Source: Mantis religiosa (taxonomy: Eukaryota > Arthropoda > Insecta > Mantodea > Mantidae). From it: a stretch of DNA of 64,000 nucleotides. Shown here in pieces: positions 24,089-35,100 of the stretch. Made by a program: the position numbers and the translations under genes. Below the pieces are notes generated by a model. It did not search any database. It worked only from the letters and a program-made list of their open reading frames with translations, and was not told the origin of the DNA. The DNA lies in NCBI GenBank assembly GCA_030765055.1, contig CM060953.1, forward strand, positions 190,625,147-190,689,146, given 5' to 3'. Each line of letters begins with the position of its first letter. The first letter of the stretch is position 1.

Positions 24089-25155
24089 AATGAATATTCG
24101 CTTCTTCCAAGCCATCCACACGTGGAGTGAAAGGTGGAGGATGGCCATCAGCCCACAGAAGAGCTCTGCCCTTCTGCTGGGGAAGGTACTCCGCTGGCCC
24201 CCAGAAGGAGACCTGCGGTTGAGGAGAGAAGGATCCCTTGGATCCGATCTTTCAAATACCTGCGTGTCCGTCTGGACGGCGGTCTCACCTTCACCCCACA
24301 TGTCCGTGAAAACATCAGCCTCGGCCATGCAGCGCTCAGGCAGATGTACCCCATATTCCCATCGACCATGCCCACTCGTCTGAAACTACGGGTATATCGT
24401 GCGGTCATGCTGACCTTGATCCTGTATGGATGTGAAGTCTGGGGATCGGTGGCTCGTACCACCATCCGCAGACTGCAAGCCGTGCAGAGCAGGACGCTTA
24501 GGATGATCTACGATACTGAACGTATGTTTCCATCACACATCCAACACACCCATTCTGGCATAGCTTACGTTGAGGACGTTGTGCGTGAACGCTCGTGCAC
24601 ATTGTATGCCAGAATTACATCCCATCCCAAACACCTAGTTAACACACTAGGACAATATGACCACCGTGTGCCTAGAGGGAGAAAGAGCTACCGCCTACCC
24701 AAGGACGCCTTTGGGTGGTGAGACCAGCCTATCATCCCTTCAGTACTACACTCTGTCCGGGCCACAATAGGGCTGGATTTGGCCTGTCGGCTGACCCCCG
24801 ACAGTCAGGTCCCCCTGTGTGTCCCAAACGCGAACCCCAACCTAAATGTTCCCCCACTACCCGACCTCTCGCTCCTGGCCCCGCCACACTGGACGGACTT
24901 TGCAACGCAGGCCGCTTCTAGCGTGGCGGCATAGGGCACTGGCCTCCTACCTGGAAGCTCACCCCTCCGCCAGGAGCACTAGCAGAGGCCGAATCAGGTC
25001 CATCAGTTAACAAGGACATCCAGGCTTTGGAGGAAAGCCCGATCCTATAAGAACGCATGGGTAAATCCGCTCAGAGGATAGGTAGCGTGGCGCTCTGTCC
25101 ACCGTCCGGGAGCACCCGGACGACTTGTTCTCGCTCTTGGTTTTTGTTTCATAAT
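24089..25155 (+). mobile_element. 5'-truncated non-LTR retrotransposon (LINE B), 3' end
   Basis: A GC-richer island inserted in a C unit. It carries the C-terminal part of a LINE reverse transcriptase ORF followed by a 3' untranslated region up to about 25155. It differs in sequence from the LINE at 35.1-40.2 kb. 5' truncation is the usual outcome of incomplete target-primed reverse transcription. The exact 3' end is uncertain, because a T/A-rich stretch runs into unassigned DNA. Confidence 0.75.
24098..24721 (+). pseudogene. LINE reverse transcriptase, C-terminal fragment
   Basis: Encodes the region after the polymerase active site in Jockey-like LINE ORF2 proteins. The first part (24098 to about 24200) reads HTWSERWRMAISPQKSS in one frame. 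After a frame change near 24180-24240 the second frame gives RSFKYLRVRLDGGLTF, ALRQMYPIFPS, KLRVYRAVMLTLILYGCEVW and RRLQAVQSRTLRMI, the typical thumb and C-terminal pattern (YLGV.LD, LTYGC.VWG). The endonuclease, fingers and FADD palm motif are absent. It ends at a TGA at 24719-24721. Not functional. Confidence 0.85.
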
Positions 25156-25320
25156 TTTAATTATGATCGCTTGAATTAGGTATTATTTTAAACTTATGTG
25201 AGATCAGTGCTTCTGAAAAGTTTTACACTTTACTGGCTCCAACGTTTATGGATTTATTTACTTTAAACATTGAATATGTAACTCGCATGTGATATGAACA
25301 AGGACAAACACCCGGCTGCT
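25156..25320. other. Unassigned stretch downstream of LINE B
   Basis: Could be LINE tail or unrelated sequence; no match to repeat units noticed. A short inverted repeat CTTGCTTCAAGCAAG lies just beyond, at about 25329-25343. Confidence 0.3.
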
Positions 25321-25790
25321 AGGACTCTTGCTTCAAGCAAGAATATTATAAGCTAACCTTATATTGCAACTTAACTTACAGAAAATATTCTCTAATGTAT
25401 CTACATGAACATCTGAGCTCTTATATTAAAAATACAATAAAACATATTTGAATAACTTCTGCTTTGAAATCTACCTCAAAACCCATCTTTGGTTTAAATT
25501 TTAAACCCATGTCTGTTAAAGTACTGCGCAATTATAAATCATAACTTGGCACAAGTCGTAGGCAAATTGGATAAGCACTCTAACACCAATGTTTATCTCT
25601 AAAGCTAGCAAAATTTTTAAAAGCTACCCTTACATCAGTTTATCCCCGTATAAAATATATACCCCCTGGTGAATGAGGGTACAATTTTGTGTACTTGGTT
25701 AGTATTAAGAGGCACCACAAAGCTGTATGGTATATTATTCAAAACCTTAGGTACTCATTCGCAGCATTTCTCGTCTGAACAGAACTTTAC
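25321..25790 (+). repeat. A-type repeat unit, left half, split by the Gypsy insertion
   Basis: Matches 1490-1930 and 13550-14000. The unit resumes at 30763 with no loss beyond the 4-bp target duplication, which dates the array before the Gypsy insertion. Confidence 0.8.
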
Positions 25791-25794
25791 ATAT

Positions 25795-25972
25795 TGTGAC
25801 TTTGTGGGTTCGTGAAATAAAAAGTCTAATTACACAAACTCAACAATGTTATTTATTTCCCCCGACTTACTGTTTAACCTTGCCAATTACACAGAATTAC
25901 GTAATGCACACAACTACAGTTCACCAGTTCGTCCGTTAAAGTTCCACTGTACGCTCACAATTACGTAAATTC
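25795..25972 (-). repeat. Truncated 3' LTR of the Gypsy element
   Basis: Matches 30286-30461 of the 5' LTR closely, including TTTATT (polyadenylation signal AATAAA on the element strand). The match stops at about 25972, where the 5' LTR continues with GCACGCACGCAGTC but this copy passes into integrase codons. Confidence 0.93.
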
Positions 25973-26510
25973 TTCCGTCCCAGTCTCGCTGATGGCTGGC
26001 CACGACCTTCCTCAGGTGTTCCTCTAAGGTCTTGATGTATCTTTCGACCATGCCATCCGCTTGGGGATGTAGAGGCGTAGTTCGAGTCTTGTTCACCCCA
26101 AGCCTTTGTAGTGCCTCCTTCATGAGGCTGGACTCAAAGTTGGTACCCTGGTCACTGTGTAGCTCTAACGGCACCCCAAATCGACAGAACACTTGCTCCA
26201 CGAGGCAGTCTGTGATTGTCTTTGCCTCTTGGTTTGGAATGGCATACACCTCCGGCCATTTAGTGAAGTAGTCCACGACCACCATTAGGTACTTGTTGCC
26301 TCGGTCGGAAACTGGGAACGGTCCAGCAATGTCAACGGCGAGCCGTTCGAATGGCACTCCGATGTTGTACTGCTGCATGCGACCCCGGCTCCTAGTCTGG
26401 GGGCCGTGACTCGCCGCGCACATGTGACACTGACGGCACCATCTCTCAGCATCTGCTCGGAGCCTCAGCCAGTAGTAGCGCTGCCGTAGTTTGTCAATCG
26501 TTCGGTTCGC
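25914..26510 (-). pseudogene. Gypsy integrase, truncated
   Basis: Retroviral-type integrase that would join element cDNA to host DNA. The core is well kept: VDIAGPF holds the first catalytic Asp, HSDQGTNFE the second, and DGMVERYIKTLEEH the Glu, with 35 residues between the second Asp and the Glu as the family requires. Upstream, an MCAASHGPQTR segment fits the end of the zinc-binding domain, but it lies in a different frame from the RNase H part, so a frameshift falls near 26430-26520. Downstream of DWDG the reading frame runs into LTR sequence, so the C-terminal DNA-binding domain is lost. Confidence 0.9.
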
Positions 26511-27670
26511 TCCTGAGTACCGGCGTGCACTACTTCCAAGACTTCCGGTCCCTTAGTCCGGGGAAGTACCAACTGTTCTCTCTGAGTCTTCCCATTGGGT
26601 GATTCCCATACCCGGAACAGCACGCCCTCTCTGGTCTTCAACGAGTCCCATTGGGCCCAGTACGACTTGTAGGTGGCGCTCCTCGTTGCGATGTCCTCCC
26701 AGGTTGGTCTCGTTCCTGCCTCCGCTTCCCTTAAGAGTGGCCCCAAGTCTGCGTCCGCCAGCTGCTCCCTCCTCAGGCTTGCGCTATCCCAGCGTTCAGC
26801 AGGCACTGCCACAACTACTCGGACTGCTGCGGCACGCTCCTTCTCCTCCACTCCTGTACACTGGCCGCACTCTTCTGGACAGGGTCTTCGGGACATGGCG
26901 TCTGCGTTACCGTGGCTCTTCCCTCTCATATGTTCCGAGGTGAAGTCGTACTCCTGCGGCCTCTGGACCCAACGTGCTGTCTGGCCTTCCAGGTTCTTAA
27001 AGTTCAATAGCCAGGTTAGGGCGGAATGGTCAGTCCTCGGGTGGAATGGCTGACCGTACAGGTACTTCTGGAAGTGCTCCAATGTCTTTACTACCACCAG
27101 CAACTCCCGTCGGGTGACGCAGTAGTTCTCTGCCTTGGATAGCGTCTTGTAGTAGTAGGCTATCACCCGCTCATTGCCGTCCTGGATCTGCGATAGGACA
27201 CCTCCAATGCAATGGTCGCTGGCATCGGTGTCCACAATGAAGGCGCCACCCAGTTGTGGGAAACCCAAAATTGGAGTACTGCACAGGGTTTCTTTCAGGT
27301 GCTGGAAAGCGTCTTCGGCGTCCTCCGTCCACACACAAGGCCGGTGTTCCTCTGTCAGGCGGGTGAGGGGTCTGGCGATGTTGGAGAACCCCTTTATGAA
27401 GCGGCGGTAATAACTGCACAGCCCCAGGAAACTGCGCAGCTCTTTCTTATCCCTTGGGCGAGGCCAATCTCTCACGACCTTTGCCCTCTCCGGGTCTGTG
27501 GCCACTCCGGTTGCTGAGACTATATGGCCCAAGTAGTTATCTTCCTTGCGGAAGAGCTGGCCCTTATTCGCGTTCAGCTTCAAGTTGGTCGCCTGCAGTC
27601 TCTGTAGCACCTTACTCAGATTCTCGAGGTGATCTTCAAAAGTCTTCCCGGCAATGATGATGTCGCCAGG
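26465..27670 (-). pseudogene. Gypsy reverse transcriptase C-terminus, RNase H and linker
   Basis: Continues the polymerase in a second frame. DIIIAGKTFEDHLENL follows the catalytic motif, then KLNANKGQLF and YLGHIVSATGV, SFLGLCSYYRRFIKGFS (connection), and an RNase H domain starting at VDTDASDHCIGGVLSQ with RRELLVVVKTLEHF and RTDHSALTWLL and an end near GNADAMSRRP. The chromo-like or linker part before integrase is Glu/Arg-rich. The frame change at its start is a one-base loss inside the codons of the YLDD active site (27662-27672). A few residues differ from family consensus, for example YYYKTLS. Confidence 0.92.
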
Positions 27671-28327
27671 TATAGCAGGCAGGCATCGTAAGTCTGCCCT
27701 CTCATCACTGACTCCATGAGGCCTTGGAAGGTAGCTGGTGCGTTGCAGAGGCCAAAGGGCATAACCGTGAACTGCCAGAGCCCTTGGCCCGTCGAGAATG
27801 CGGTCTTCTCCTTGTCTCTCGGGTCTAGAGCTACCTGCCAGTAGCCCGACTTCAGGTCCAGGGTCGAGAACCACTGTGCAACAGCTAGCGTGTCCAGGGT
27901 GTCGTCAATCCAGTGTAAGGGAAAACAGTCCTTCCGGGTGACAGCGTTCAGCTTTCTGTAGTCTACGCAGAAGCGTAGCTCGCCGTTCTTCTTCGTCACA
28001 AAGACTACAGGGGAACACCAAGGGCTGTCAGACTCTTCAATCACTCCGCTCGATCTCATGTCCTGCAGCATGTCTCGTACGGTCCCTCGCTTCGCCAGCG
28101 GAACGCGTCTATGTGGTTGCCGAATAGGCCGGGCGTCCCCGGTGTCGATGCTGTGAAGCACTTTGTCCGTGCGGCCGTAGTCACTATCACCTTGGCTGAA
28201 GATGCGCTGATACCGTATTAGCAGTTGTCGAACCTTCTCCAGCTGTTCTGCGGTCAGGTGGTCGGCCGACCTCTCCACAAAGCCTTCTATCCGTTGCCCC
28301 AGGTGTTGCTTCGACGCCGGCTCCTAT
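27616..28327 (-). pseudogene. Gypsy reverse transcriptase N-terminal half
   Basis: Fingers and palm of the polymerase. SGVIEESDSPWCSPVVFV, KKNGELRFCVDYRKLN, STLDLKSGYWQV and TAFSTGQGLWQFTVMPFGLC are all canonical Ty3/Gypsy motifs, and ATFQGLMESV precedes the active site. The catalytic YLDD cannot be read: a base is missing at about 27662-27672 and the frame shifts. A TAG at 28324-28326 separates this part from the upstream frame, although both lie in the same phase. The frame stays open for some 40 codons after the lesion only by chance. Confidence 0.93.
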
Positions 28328-28743
28328 GTCTCGTTGATAGCCGTAACGCTCACCACGGGCTCGCACGTTCCCAACTCCGTCCCGGCCTGGACGTCGTGAT
28401 CGGCGTCCGTAGTATTCAGCAGTCTCACGGGCACCTCCTCTCGGCACGGCAGCAATGCCCTGGCTACACACAGTCCGTGTACAGGCGTCTTCTGGTCCAG
28501 CATCATGTTCCTGGTTCTCTGGCCCTCCAGTCGTGCCGTCACCACCACCTCCCTCCTCGCGGGGACAACTACGTCTTCGTCCAAGACGACCCTGCAAATT
28601 CCAGGGCACTCTTCGGGTTAACGGAGTAAAACCTCTTCTCCGTTAAGCCGCAGGACCTTCTTGCCGACGTCGACCGTCGCCTCATGGCTCCTGAGGACAT
28701 CCAGTCCCAGAATCACCTCCTCAGCCACCTTCGCGACGAACAC
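28328..28743 (-). pseudogene. Gypsy protease-polymerase linker, with stops
   Basis: In phase with both Gag-Pro and polymerase and reads as plausible linker protein (ILGLDVLRSHEATVDVG, LRLNGEEVLL, later VPVRLLNTTD). TAA codons at 28744-28746 and 28618-28620 and the TAG at 28324-28326 interrupt it. Known elements of this type carry the end of the protease and a tether here. Confidence 0.75.
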
Positions 28744-30240
28744 TTAGAGATGCACGGCACTCCGTCCCAAGTTCAGCTCCAGCATAGCCTCCTTCTCCAC
28801 AGGCAAGGTATCTCCCGATGCCGTCACAAGCTGGTATGGTCGGCTCTTTTTCCTCGTCGGCAAACCCTTCGCCACGTCAGGTCTGATGATGGTCACGGCC
28901 GCCCCGGTGTCCACCAGCACGCGGCACGGCTTTCCTCTTACCCAAACGTCCGCGATGACGCTGTCATCCATACGCCGGCTGAAGGCACGCAGTGTCACTC
29001 GAGTGAATGGTGGTGATGGCGCCGACGTGCCCCTCTCCACCACGGCCCTAACTCGTTTTCCGGCTGCTCTTCCTGGTGTGGGCAGTCTCTCTTGCAGTTG
29101 TACGGGCTGTCCACACCCGCAACACAGGCCACTAGGTGTTCGCCGGCGTCCCTCAGCTGGTCTTCTGTCTCCGGCGTAGCGGACACTCCTCGTTCTCGAC
29201 GTAGGGATAGCTGTTACTTTGGCCACCTCCATCCTTAATGACGCTGTCAGCGCCTCGTGGATGGTTTTATAATCGCCGAGCATTAGGCGCTGACGAATCT
29301 CCGTGTCTCGTACCCCGTCGACAAAGTTGTAGGCGGCTTCCCGGGATACGAACTCCAGTGGCAGGTCAACCAAGGCCTTGCTAGCCAGATGCTCAATGGC
29401 TATGGCGAACTCCTGCAGCGTTTCCCCCAGCTGCTGCGACCTTGCCCTTAGCTGGCTGCGGTATGCTGCGGCTAAGCGGTGGTTCCCGAAGCGATTCTCC
29501 AGGTCCTTCCAGATATCCTTAAGCGCCGCCGTCGTCTGCACCGCGGTTAGGACTTCCGCGGCCCGTCCCTGGAGGCTGGCTATTAACTGTGGGGCCTCCT
29601 CCTCCGGTGACCATCTGTTGTGCTTGGCCACTGTGTCGAACTGGCGGCGGAAGACCTCGAATGTTGACGCGCCGTCATATTTCGGAGGTTTGACACGCGC
29701 CGATGTTGTGTCGTGTCTCGGTGCGTCGGCCTTCATATCCTTGAGTCTCATGCCGAAGACGTCCTCCACCATTGGTTTCAGGGACTGGACGCTGCTGTCG
29801 GCCTTTCCCTCTAGGTTGTTTTTGCGGTTCGCAAGGTCTTCGACGTCTTCCACCACGGCGTTCAGGGTCTTGGCGTTATTGTCGGCCTTTTCCTCTAAAT
29901 CATTAAGACGGTCGTCTACTTGACCCATCCGCTTGCCCAGCTTCGTGACGTCATCCCTCACGCCGGCCAACTGTTCCACAAATTTGGAGGCGAGGACCTC
30001 GTTCGCCTCCTTGATTTCCGTGGCCAGACTGTCGTTCGCTGCCCTCATTTCTGTGGTGAATTCGGTCTTTATTTCTTCCGTCTTCGCTGTTATTTCGGCC
30101 TTCATTTCTTCCATCTTCTCGGTGATGTCGTTGGCCGTCTTCATTTGCTTCAGTTCCGCGGCCAGGTTGTTATTTGCCGCTTCCGTTTTTGTTTTTAAGT
30201 CGTTCATCTTCGCCAAAAGCATTTCCAATGCCGATTCCAT
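28744..30240 (-). pseudogene. Gypsy Gag and protease
   Basis: Start chosen at the first ATG in frame (30240-30238). The frame is open upstream to a GTG inside the primer-binding region at 30282. The N-terminal third is coiled-coil-like, rich in Lys/Glu heptads (KMEEMKAEITAKTEEIK). A capsid-like region follows (VKPPKYDGASTFEVFRRQF through NRFGNHRLAAAYRSQLRA). The zinc-knuckle region reads LCCGCGQP and then loses its pattern; the later Cys residues (NCKRDCPH) appear in another frame, so compensating indels probably lie near 29090-29130. The retropepsin motif VLVDTGAAVTII, with its active-site Asp, is intact near the end. A TAA stop ends the frame at 28744. Confidence 0.9.
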
Positions 30241-30265
30241 GGCCGTAATGTTCGGTGATGTTATC

Positions 30266-30284
30266 GTCCCGCTTCCTGACACCA
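30266..30284 (-). promoter_or_regulatory. Probable tRNA primer-binding site of the Gypsy element
   Basis: On the element strand, TGGTGTCAGGAAGCGGGAC begins one base after the 5' LTR. It starts with TGG, complementary to the CCA end of a tRNA, as expected. I cannot assign the tRNA without a search. Confidence 0.6.
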
Positions 30285-30285
30285 G

Positions 30286-30758
30286 GGTGACTTTGTGGGT
30301 CCGTGAAATAAAAATTCCAATTACACAAACTCAACAATGTTCTTTATTTCCACCGACTTACAGTTTAACCTTGCCAATTACACAGAATTACGTAATGCAC
30401 ACAATTACAGTTCACCAGTTCGTCCGTTAAAGTTCCACTGTACGCTCGCAATTACGTAAATTCTTCCGTTGCACGCACGCAGTCTGCTTGTCCGTCCGCT
30501 AGCTCGTCAAGCCCTCTGACTCACTCCTCTTGCACGACCTGTTGCTTATATAGGATCCGCTTGCCGATTTGGAAGGTTCTCGATTAGATGAAATATCCCG
30601 TAAGTTCAAGAACAAAGGTGGAACAGAAAGAGACGGCGCAGTTATGTTTTTTTTTCCAGCCATCCATCCTTAACGCTATAAGACAAACGAGGGGGCGGGC
30701 GAACGCCGACCGTTTCCTGCTTGCCCACTCTATAGGGTGTTCCGACGCTCGGGTGACA
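30286..30758 (-). repeat. 5' LTR of the Gypsy element
   Basis: 473 bp, beginning TGTCACCCGAGCG on the element strand. The inner boundary base is mutated, so it ends CAC rather than CACA. A TATA box (TATATAAG, plus-strand 30545-30552) and a polyadenylation signal (plus-strand TTTATT, 30343-30348) are in the expected U3 and R/U5 order. Confidence 0.92.
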
Positions 30759-30762
30759 ATAT

Positions 30763-31974
30763 GTACTCTATAAATGTTATAAATACCATTTACTGAATGA
30801 ACTATTTCCAGGAAATTTAAGATTTAGTGTTAAGTCAATACCACAAGTATCTATTAAAATTTGGGTTCCTAAGTCAATTTGATTACACACAAAATGATAA
30901 CCAAAATTATGACTAAGAAAATCCTACTTTTATGTAAAGGAATTGCATGAATATTATGGACTACAGGTTCCATAATGATATTATCCGACGCTCTAACCTT
31001 TTATTCCATTTAACCCAAAAAATCATATGGAGAAAATGTTTGTGTGTTTGTGTGTCCGAAAAGCGTAGTTCACAACTGATAAAATAAATAACTAAAAGAT
31101 GGTTGGTACTTAAGTAGAATATCTCCCATGTATATAGTTGGACCACCTCCAAAAACTATACTCTACATCAACAAACCTGTACTATTATGTGTGGGCCAAC
31201 TCTAAGTATTTGATCCAAACACAAATCTACTAAACGTATTATGGTTATGTTATCGAGGAGGCGCTCTTTTAGTTATATCGATTGTCCGCCAGGAGAGGGG
31301 CTTACTGACCGAGTCTTGCTTTCCATAGATGGCACTAGCTGTAATAACTAATCACGAGAGGGAAAATTTGTAATTATTTACAACTTTTTGTATAAGTTGT
31401 ACTTATGTTCATACCTTACGTCTTAGATTATCTTTTCTTTTATGACCTGAAAGTAATCGACCTCTAGAATATATATAGACAAATATAAACAGAATTAAAC
31501 AACTGTTTCTGAGAATGGAAGTCTTCTAAATTTCTAATAAAGGTAATTTTGTAACGAGTCTGAATACTGATTTCATACGATAAGCTGATACCTATGACAC
31601 TCCTTTGAAATTCCCTTCTCTTTGAAACTCCAAGTGATAAACTAGACACAGAATTTAATGTTGTCTGAAGCAAGAAAGGTTCCGTTATTCATTTGACATT
31701 ATTTACCGATTAATATGTCTACAATATACCATTAGATCTTGTTATTATAGGTTCTTAGAAGCTAATTAAATTATGCCATGCCAAATAAAATTAAGTGACT
31801 GTTCACTCCAGATCTCCACATAAGCTTCTCTAATCTTGTACAAAGTATGCTTACCTCTCCTTCAAGTCAACCATGAATATTATCTGTTTAATTAAATTTA
31901 AAATATTATATTGTCATTTGTTCTCATTGTTAAGAATTCTAAACCATATAATGACTTCTCATTTAAGAAGACTA
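30763..31974 (+). repeat. A-type repeat unit, right half, with core 11
   Basis: Continuation of 25321-25790. The GT site is short (about 31041-31057). The core has AGATGGCACTAGCTG at 31327-31341. Downstream it matches 9880-10190. No gene. Confidence 0.8.
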
Positions 31975-33840
31975 TACTTATTACATGTTGTATCTAAGGA
32001 AATACTGTAACATGAACATCTTTGGTTTCTCACTTAGCAAGATGACTAACATTGCAGATGTGGCTCTAGATCTCATTTACTCAGGATATCTATGGAAGAG
32101 GGTGAGATAGGAAGGGTTATGTCAGATTTCCATAATATACGTAATTTCCAAGGAGTTTTAGTTGCTATAGACTGCACACATATCCCAATCATATCACCTA
32201 GTGGCAATAATGACGAGATTTACAGAAATCGCCATGGTTGGTTTTCTTTAAATGTTCAAGCTATCTGTGACTCAAAACTTTGTTTCCAGAATGTTGTTGC
32301 TAGGTGGCCAGGTTCATCATATGATAGCAATATTTTTAGAAATTCTAGAATTCAAGGACAGTTTGAAGCTGAAGAATTTCCCCGAGGTGATCTCCTAGGA
32401 GATCGGTAATTATCGCTGTTGTCATTACTTACACCTACATTACAGAACGAGCATATAACAGGGCTCACAGACAAACAAGATCAGTTATTGAAAGGTCTTT
32501 TGGTGTTGTCATGTTTAAGAATGAAATTAGCTGTGAAATTACTTCGAGTTCCTCCCATAATAGTATCAACATTTGTATTACATCTTCTTTACTTAAACTT
32601 CTATTCTTTGTTTATATTTTCGAGCTCACAGTGTTGTAAACAGACGAAAATGCAAAAGATGTACATTAGGCATATAATGGAGACAAAGCAACCCAAATGG
32701 TTCACTTTTGATAAGTACTGTTTCAATATGAAGTACATTCTTATACTGCTTATATAAAACTATTTCTAGGACTAATAACCATAAAGCAAAAGATATATTT
32801 AGTTTTTGTTATGTCTAGATTGGCTACTCTGTGCCCCTGAATAAACCAGAGTCGAATAATTGCGATAATTCTCGAATACTTTCGATAGTACTCGAAAGTT
32901 CCAACATGTTTGGCGATGTTGTCGCGTTTGTTTTTGTGATCTCGGATCAGTACTGAACGTCGCTCATCTTATCTAAGATCAATTTTTTACAACCCAAGCG
33001 GGTTCGCAAACTTAGTTCAGTTTTGATCTTTGATTATAAATGAACTGCAGTCAGAGATTTTTATGCACCCGGACCTTAACTTATTTGAAATTCATAGCTT
33101 AATATAACGCAGCCTTCTGACATCTCCAAATGCGTAATTGTGACCAAGAACTTACTATTAAATTAACATTTCTACAACTCTGGTACTTTTAGTTGATTCA
33201 GTTGGTGGAAGTGTATACTCTTGAAACCTCTTTTCCTCGAAACTCTTTGGTGAACTCAATTTGTTCATCTGTTGTAATATCCTTAAATAATCCTGTTACA
33301 AAGTAATATTACCTGAGACGTTGTTAATATCGTTTTAATTTGGATTCATCTTTTATTTATTATTTAATTAGTGTTCCATGTTTAGTTTTACTAACTGCAG
33401 TTAGGCAGATGTTTCAACGTAATATAATTATGTATACTTGAATACATATGACACAAATCTTAATATAGAACTTTTTAACAGTAAATACGATTTGACAGTC
33501 AATATTTTAACGCTCTATTTTCAAACTGTCACTATTATAATACGGAAGGAATTTTAGACATCTAACCTTTAGCTGCTATAAGTAGAAATTCCAGGAATAA
33601 AATGTTTCCTAGGGAATAGAAGACTCGTAGCCATTCAACAACTGAAATGTATCTGAAATTCATGATTCCTTAAAGATAAATAATGACGTAATGAGAACAG
33701 AAAATATGACATTAGTAAGGTATTTTTATGTGCAGGAATTACACAAAGAGCCTCCAGCAATTGCTTGGAACCAATATATCATCGAACATTTACGCTTTAC
33801 GTCCAAATAACACGCAAAACCATTTTTAAAAACGTTTAGT
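31975..33840 (+). repeat. H module, copy 3
   Basis: Same order as 10195-12000 and 45420-47290: lead segment, Harbinger fossil, tail with heat-shock-like dyads (TTC-nn-GAA at 32869-32876, GAA-nn-TTC at 32894-32901) and a TATA-like ATTATAAATG near 33034-33043. It is closer by eye to the copy at 45.4-47.3 kb than to the one at 10.2 kb; for example, 33350-33620 and 46800-47060 are nearly identical. Confidence 0.78.
32092..32530 (+). pseudogene. Harbinger (HARBI1-like) transposase fossil 3
   Basis: Open from 32092 to 32409, with VLVAIDCTHIPIISPSGNND, the NRHGWFSLNVQAICDSK block and NVVARWPGSSYDSNIFRNS. The second catalytic motif has become LLGDR followed by a TAA at 32407-32409 because of a small local insertion. 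The sequence beyond carries the RSVIERSFGVV motif in a different frame, as in the other copies. Confidence 0.87.
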
Positions 33841-35100
33841 AGGTGTTTGTGTATGTATGTGACACCAACCGAACTCCATAACTCGCAACTAATATTTGAA
33901 TAACTGAACAGTGGTACTTATATGTAAGTGGCATATCTTCCTTCCAAGGATCTACTTATCCCACATACAGTAACCAACCTTTACGTCAACAAAATTGTGA
34001 CATTTTATATAAAATATCTCTAACCATTTGAGCGAAATGAAAGGTTCATATATCAAAAATTGTCTTTAAATACAATTTAGACCATTTAACTTAGTTTATA
34101 GTTACAACAGAGGGACCTTATAGCCATTGTGATTACACTAGAATTGTGGTACTTGTTCAGTAAGAGATTGTATATTAATAAATTTAACAATGAATCATTT
34201 CATCTTATCTGTTTGTTGGCTAATGAAAATGAAATGTATAATTATGAATTTGTATCAGGCAATTAATAATAATAGCTAAAATGACTGCTGGTATAGCATA
34301 TCCAAAATTCAGCTGGCCACATCCCTTTCTTGTGTCTTGCACTTAGTGAACTTAATTCAACGGGGAGTGAGTATACCAATAACAATATATAACAAAATTT
34401 GGCATGACAAACAAAATGCATGTTTGAAATTTCTGGTAACAGTTTGCGAAACTGCCATTCTGAAGGAGTTTTGTATAATTTTCTATGACCCATAAATCAT
34501 AGTATATAAAAAGTCTTGTTTATACATAGTTTACAACATAGTTTATATGAATAAAAATTTTTAATCATTCCTTCACTTTTCCAATTAATTTACAATACAG
34601 TTTCCGCTTCCTGTAATTTAGCGGGAATGGAATGGAAATTTAAAGGCCGCATATTGCGATGTGCTTTCCATTCATTTCACTGTCACTGTTTCCTGTATCT
34701 CTCATGTATCTAAAACAAAATTTCTGTAAGCGTTTTTCTTAAACTTGTAGAAGATAGATAGATATGTCTTGGTGGACAGTAGATGTGAGAATAACTTACT
34801 CCTATAATCAACATAATATCGAGAAAGTGTTCTTTTAGTTACCACCAGGACCGACTTTACCTTGCTGTCCATAGATGGCTCTAGCGGTAATAAGTTATAG
34901 CAAGAAACAAGATTTTGTAATAATTTATAAATCTTTACACCAAATTCATTTCCGTTTTTAGTAACCCCTTATATTTAGTTGTGTTTTTATACATAAGAGG
35001 AACCAGCAGCTAGAGTATTTAATGAGATGAAATTGAAGGAATTAATAATTGTGTGTCAGAAAGGAAGTGCTCTAAAGTAGATAAAAAATTACACGTTTTC
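33841..35100 (+). repeat. B-type repeat unit with core 12
   Basis: Core motif AGATGGCTCTAGCGG at 34873-34887. The stretch 34405-35100 is repeated at 41316-42010 on the other side of the two LINEs, and these two copies share private features such as GATTTTGTAATAATTTA after the core, so they are sister copies. Between about 34080 and 34390 lies sequence shared with 48060-48510. No gene. Confidence 0.78.

Larger units (their letters stand above)
25795..30758 (-). mobile_element. Ty3/Gypsy LTR retrotransposon, degenerate, 4.96 kb
   Basis: An element on the minus strand flanked by ATAT target duplications (25791-25794 and 30759-30762). The 5' LTR is complete (30286-30758). The 3' LTR keeps only its terminal 178 bp (25795-25972) and joins directly to integrase-coding sequence, so an internal deletion removed the integrase C-terminus, the 3' untranslated region and most of the 3' LTR. 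Gag, protease, reverse transcriptase and RNase H start in one continuous frame, suggesting an ancestral single Gag-Pro-Pol ORF. That frame now has at least three in-frame stops and two or more frameshifts. No envelope gene is present. A solo LTR of the same family lies at 47469-48014. Confidence 0.95.

Noticed and set aside
26032..27657. Plus-strand frames opposite reverse transcriptase and integrase
   Set aside because: Antisense shadows; the minus strand carries all recognisable motifs.
25914..30240. Endogenous retrovirus with an envelope gene
   Set aside because: No coding region is found between integrase and the 3' LTR; the deletion there prevents saying whether one ever existed.
30240..30282. 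GTG start for Gypsy Gag inside the primer-binding site
   Set aside because: The open frame reaches it, but the first ATG is at 30240; non-ATG initiation cannot be shown.
28187..30430. Many long plus-strand frames opposite the Gypsy Gag and Pol
   Set aside because: They are antisense shadows of a GC-rich coding region and show no motif.
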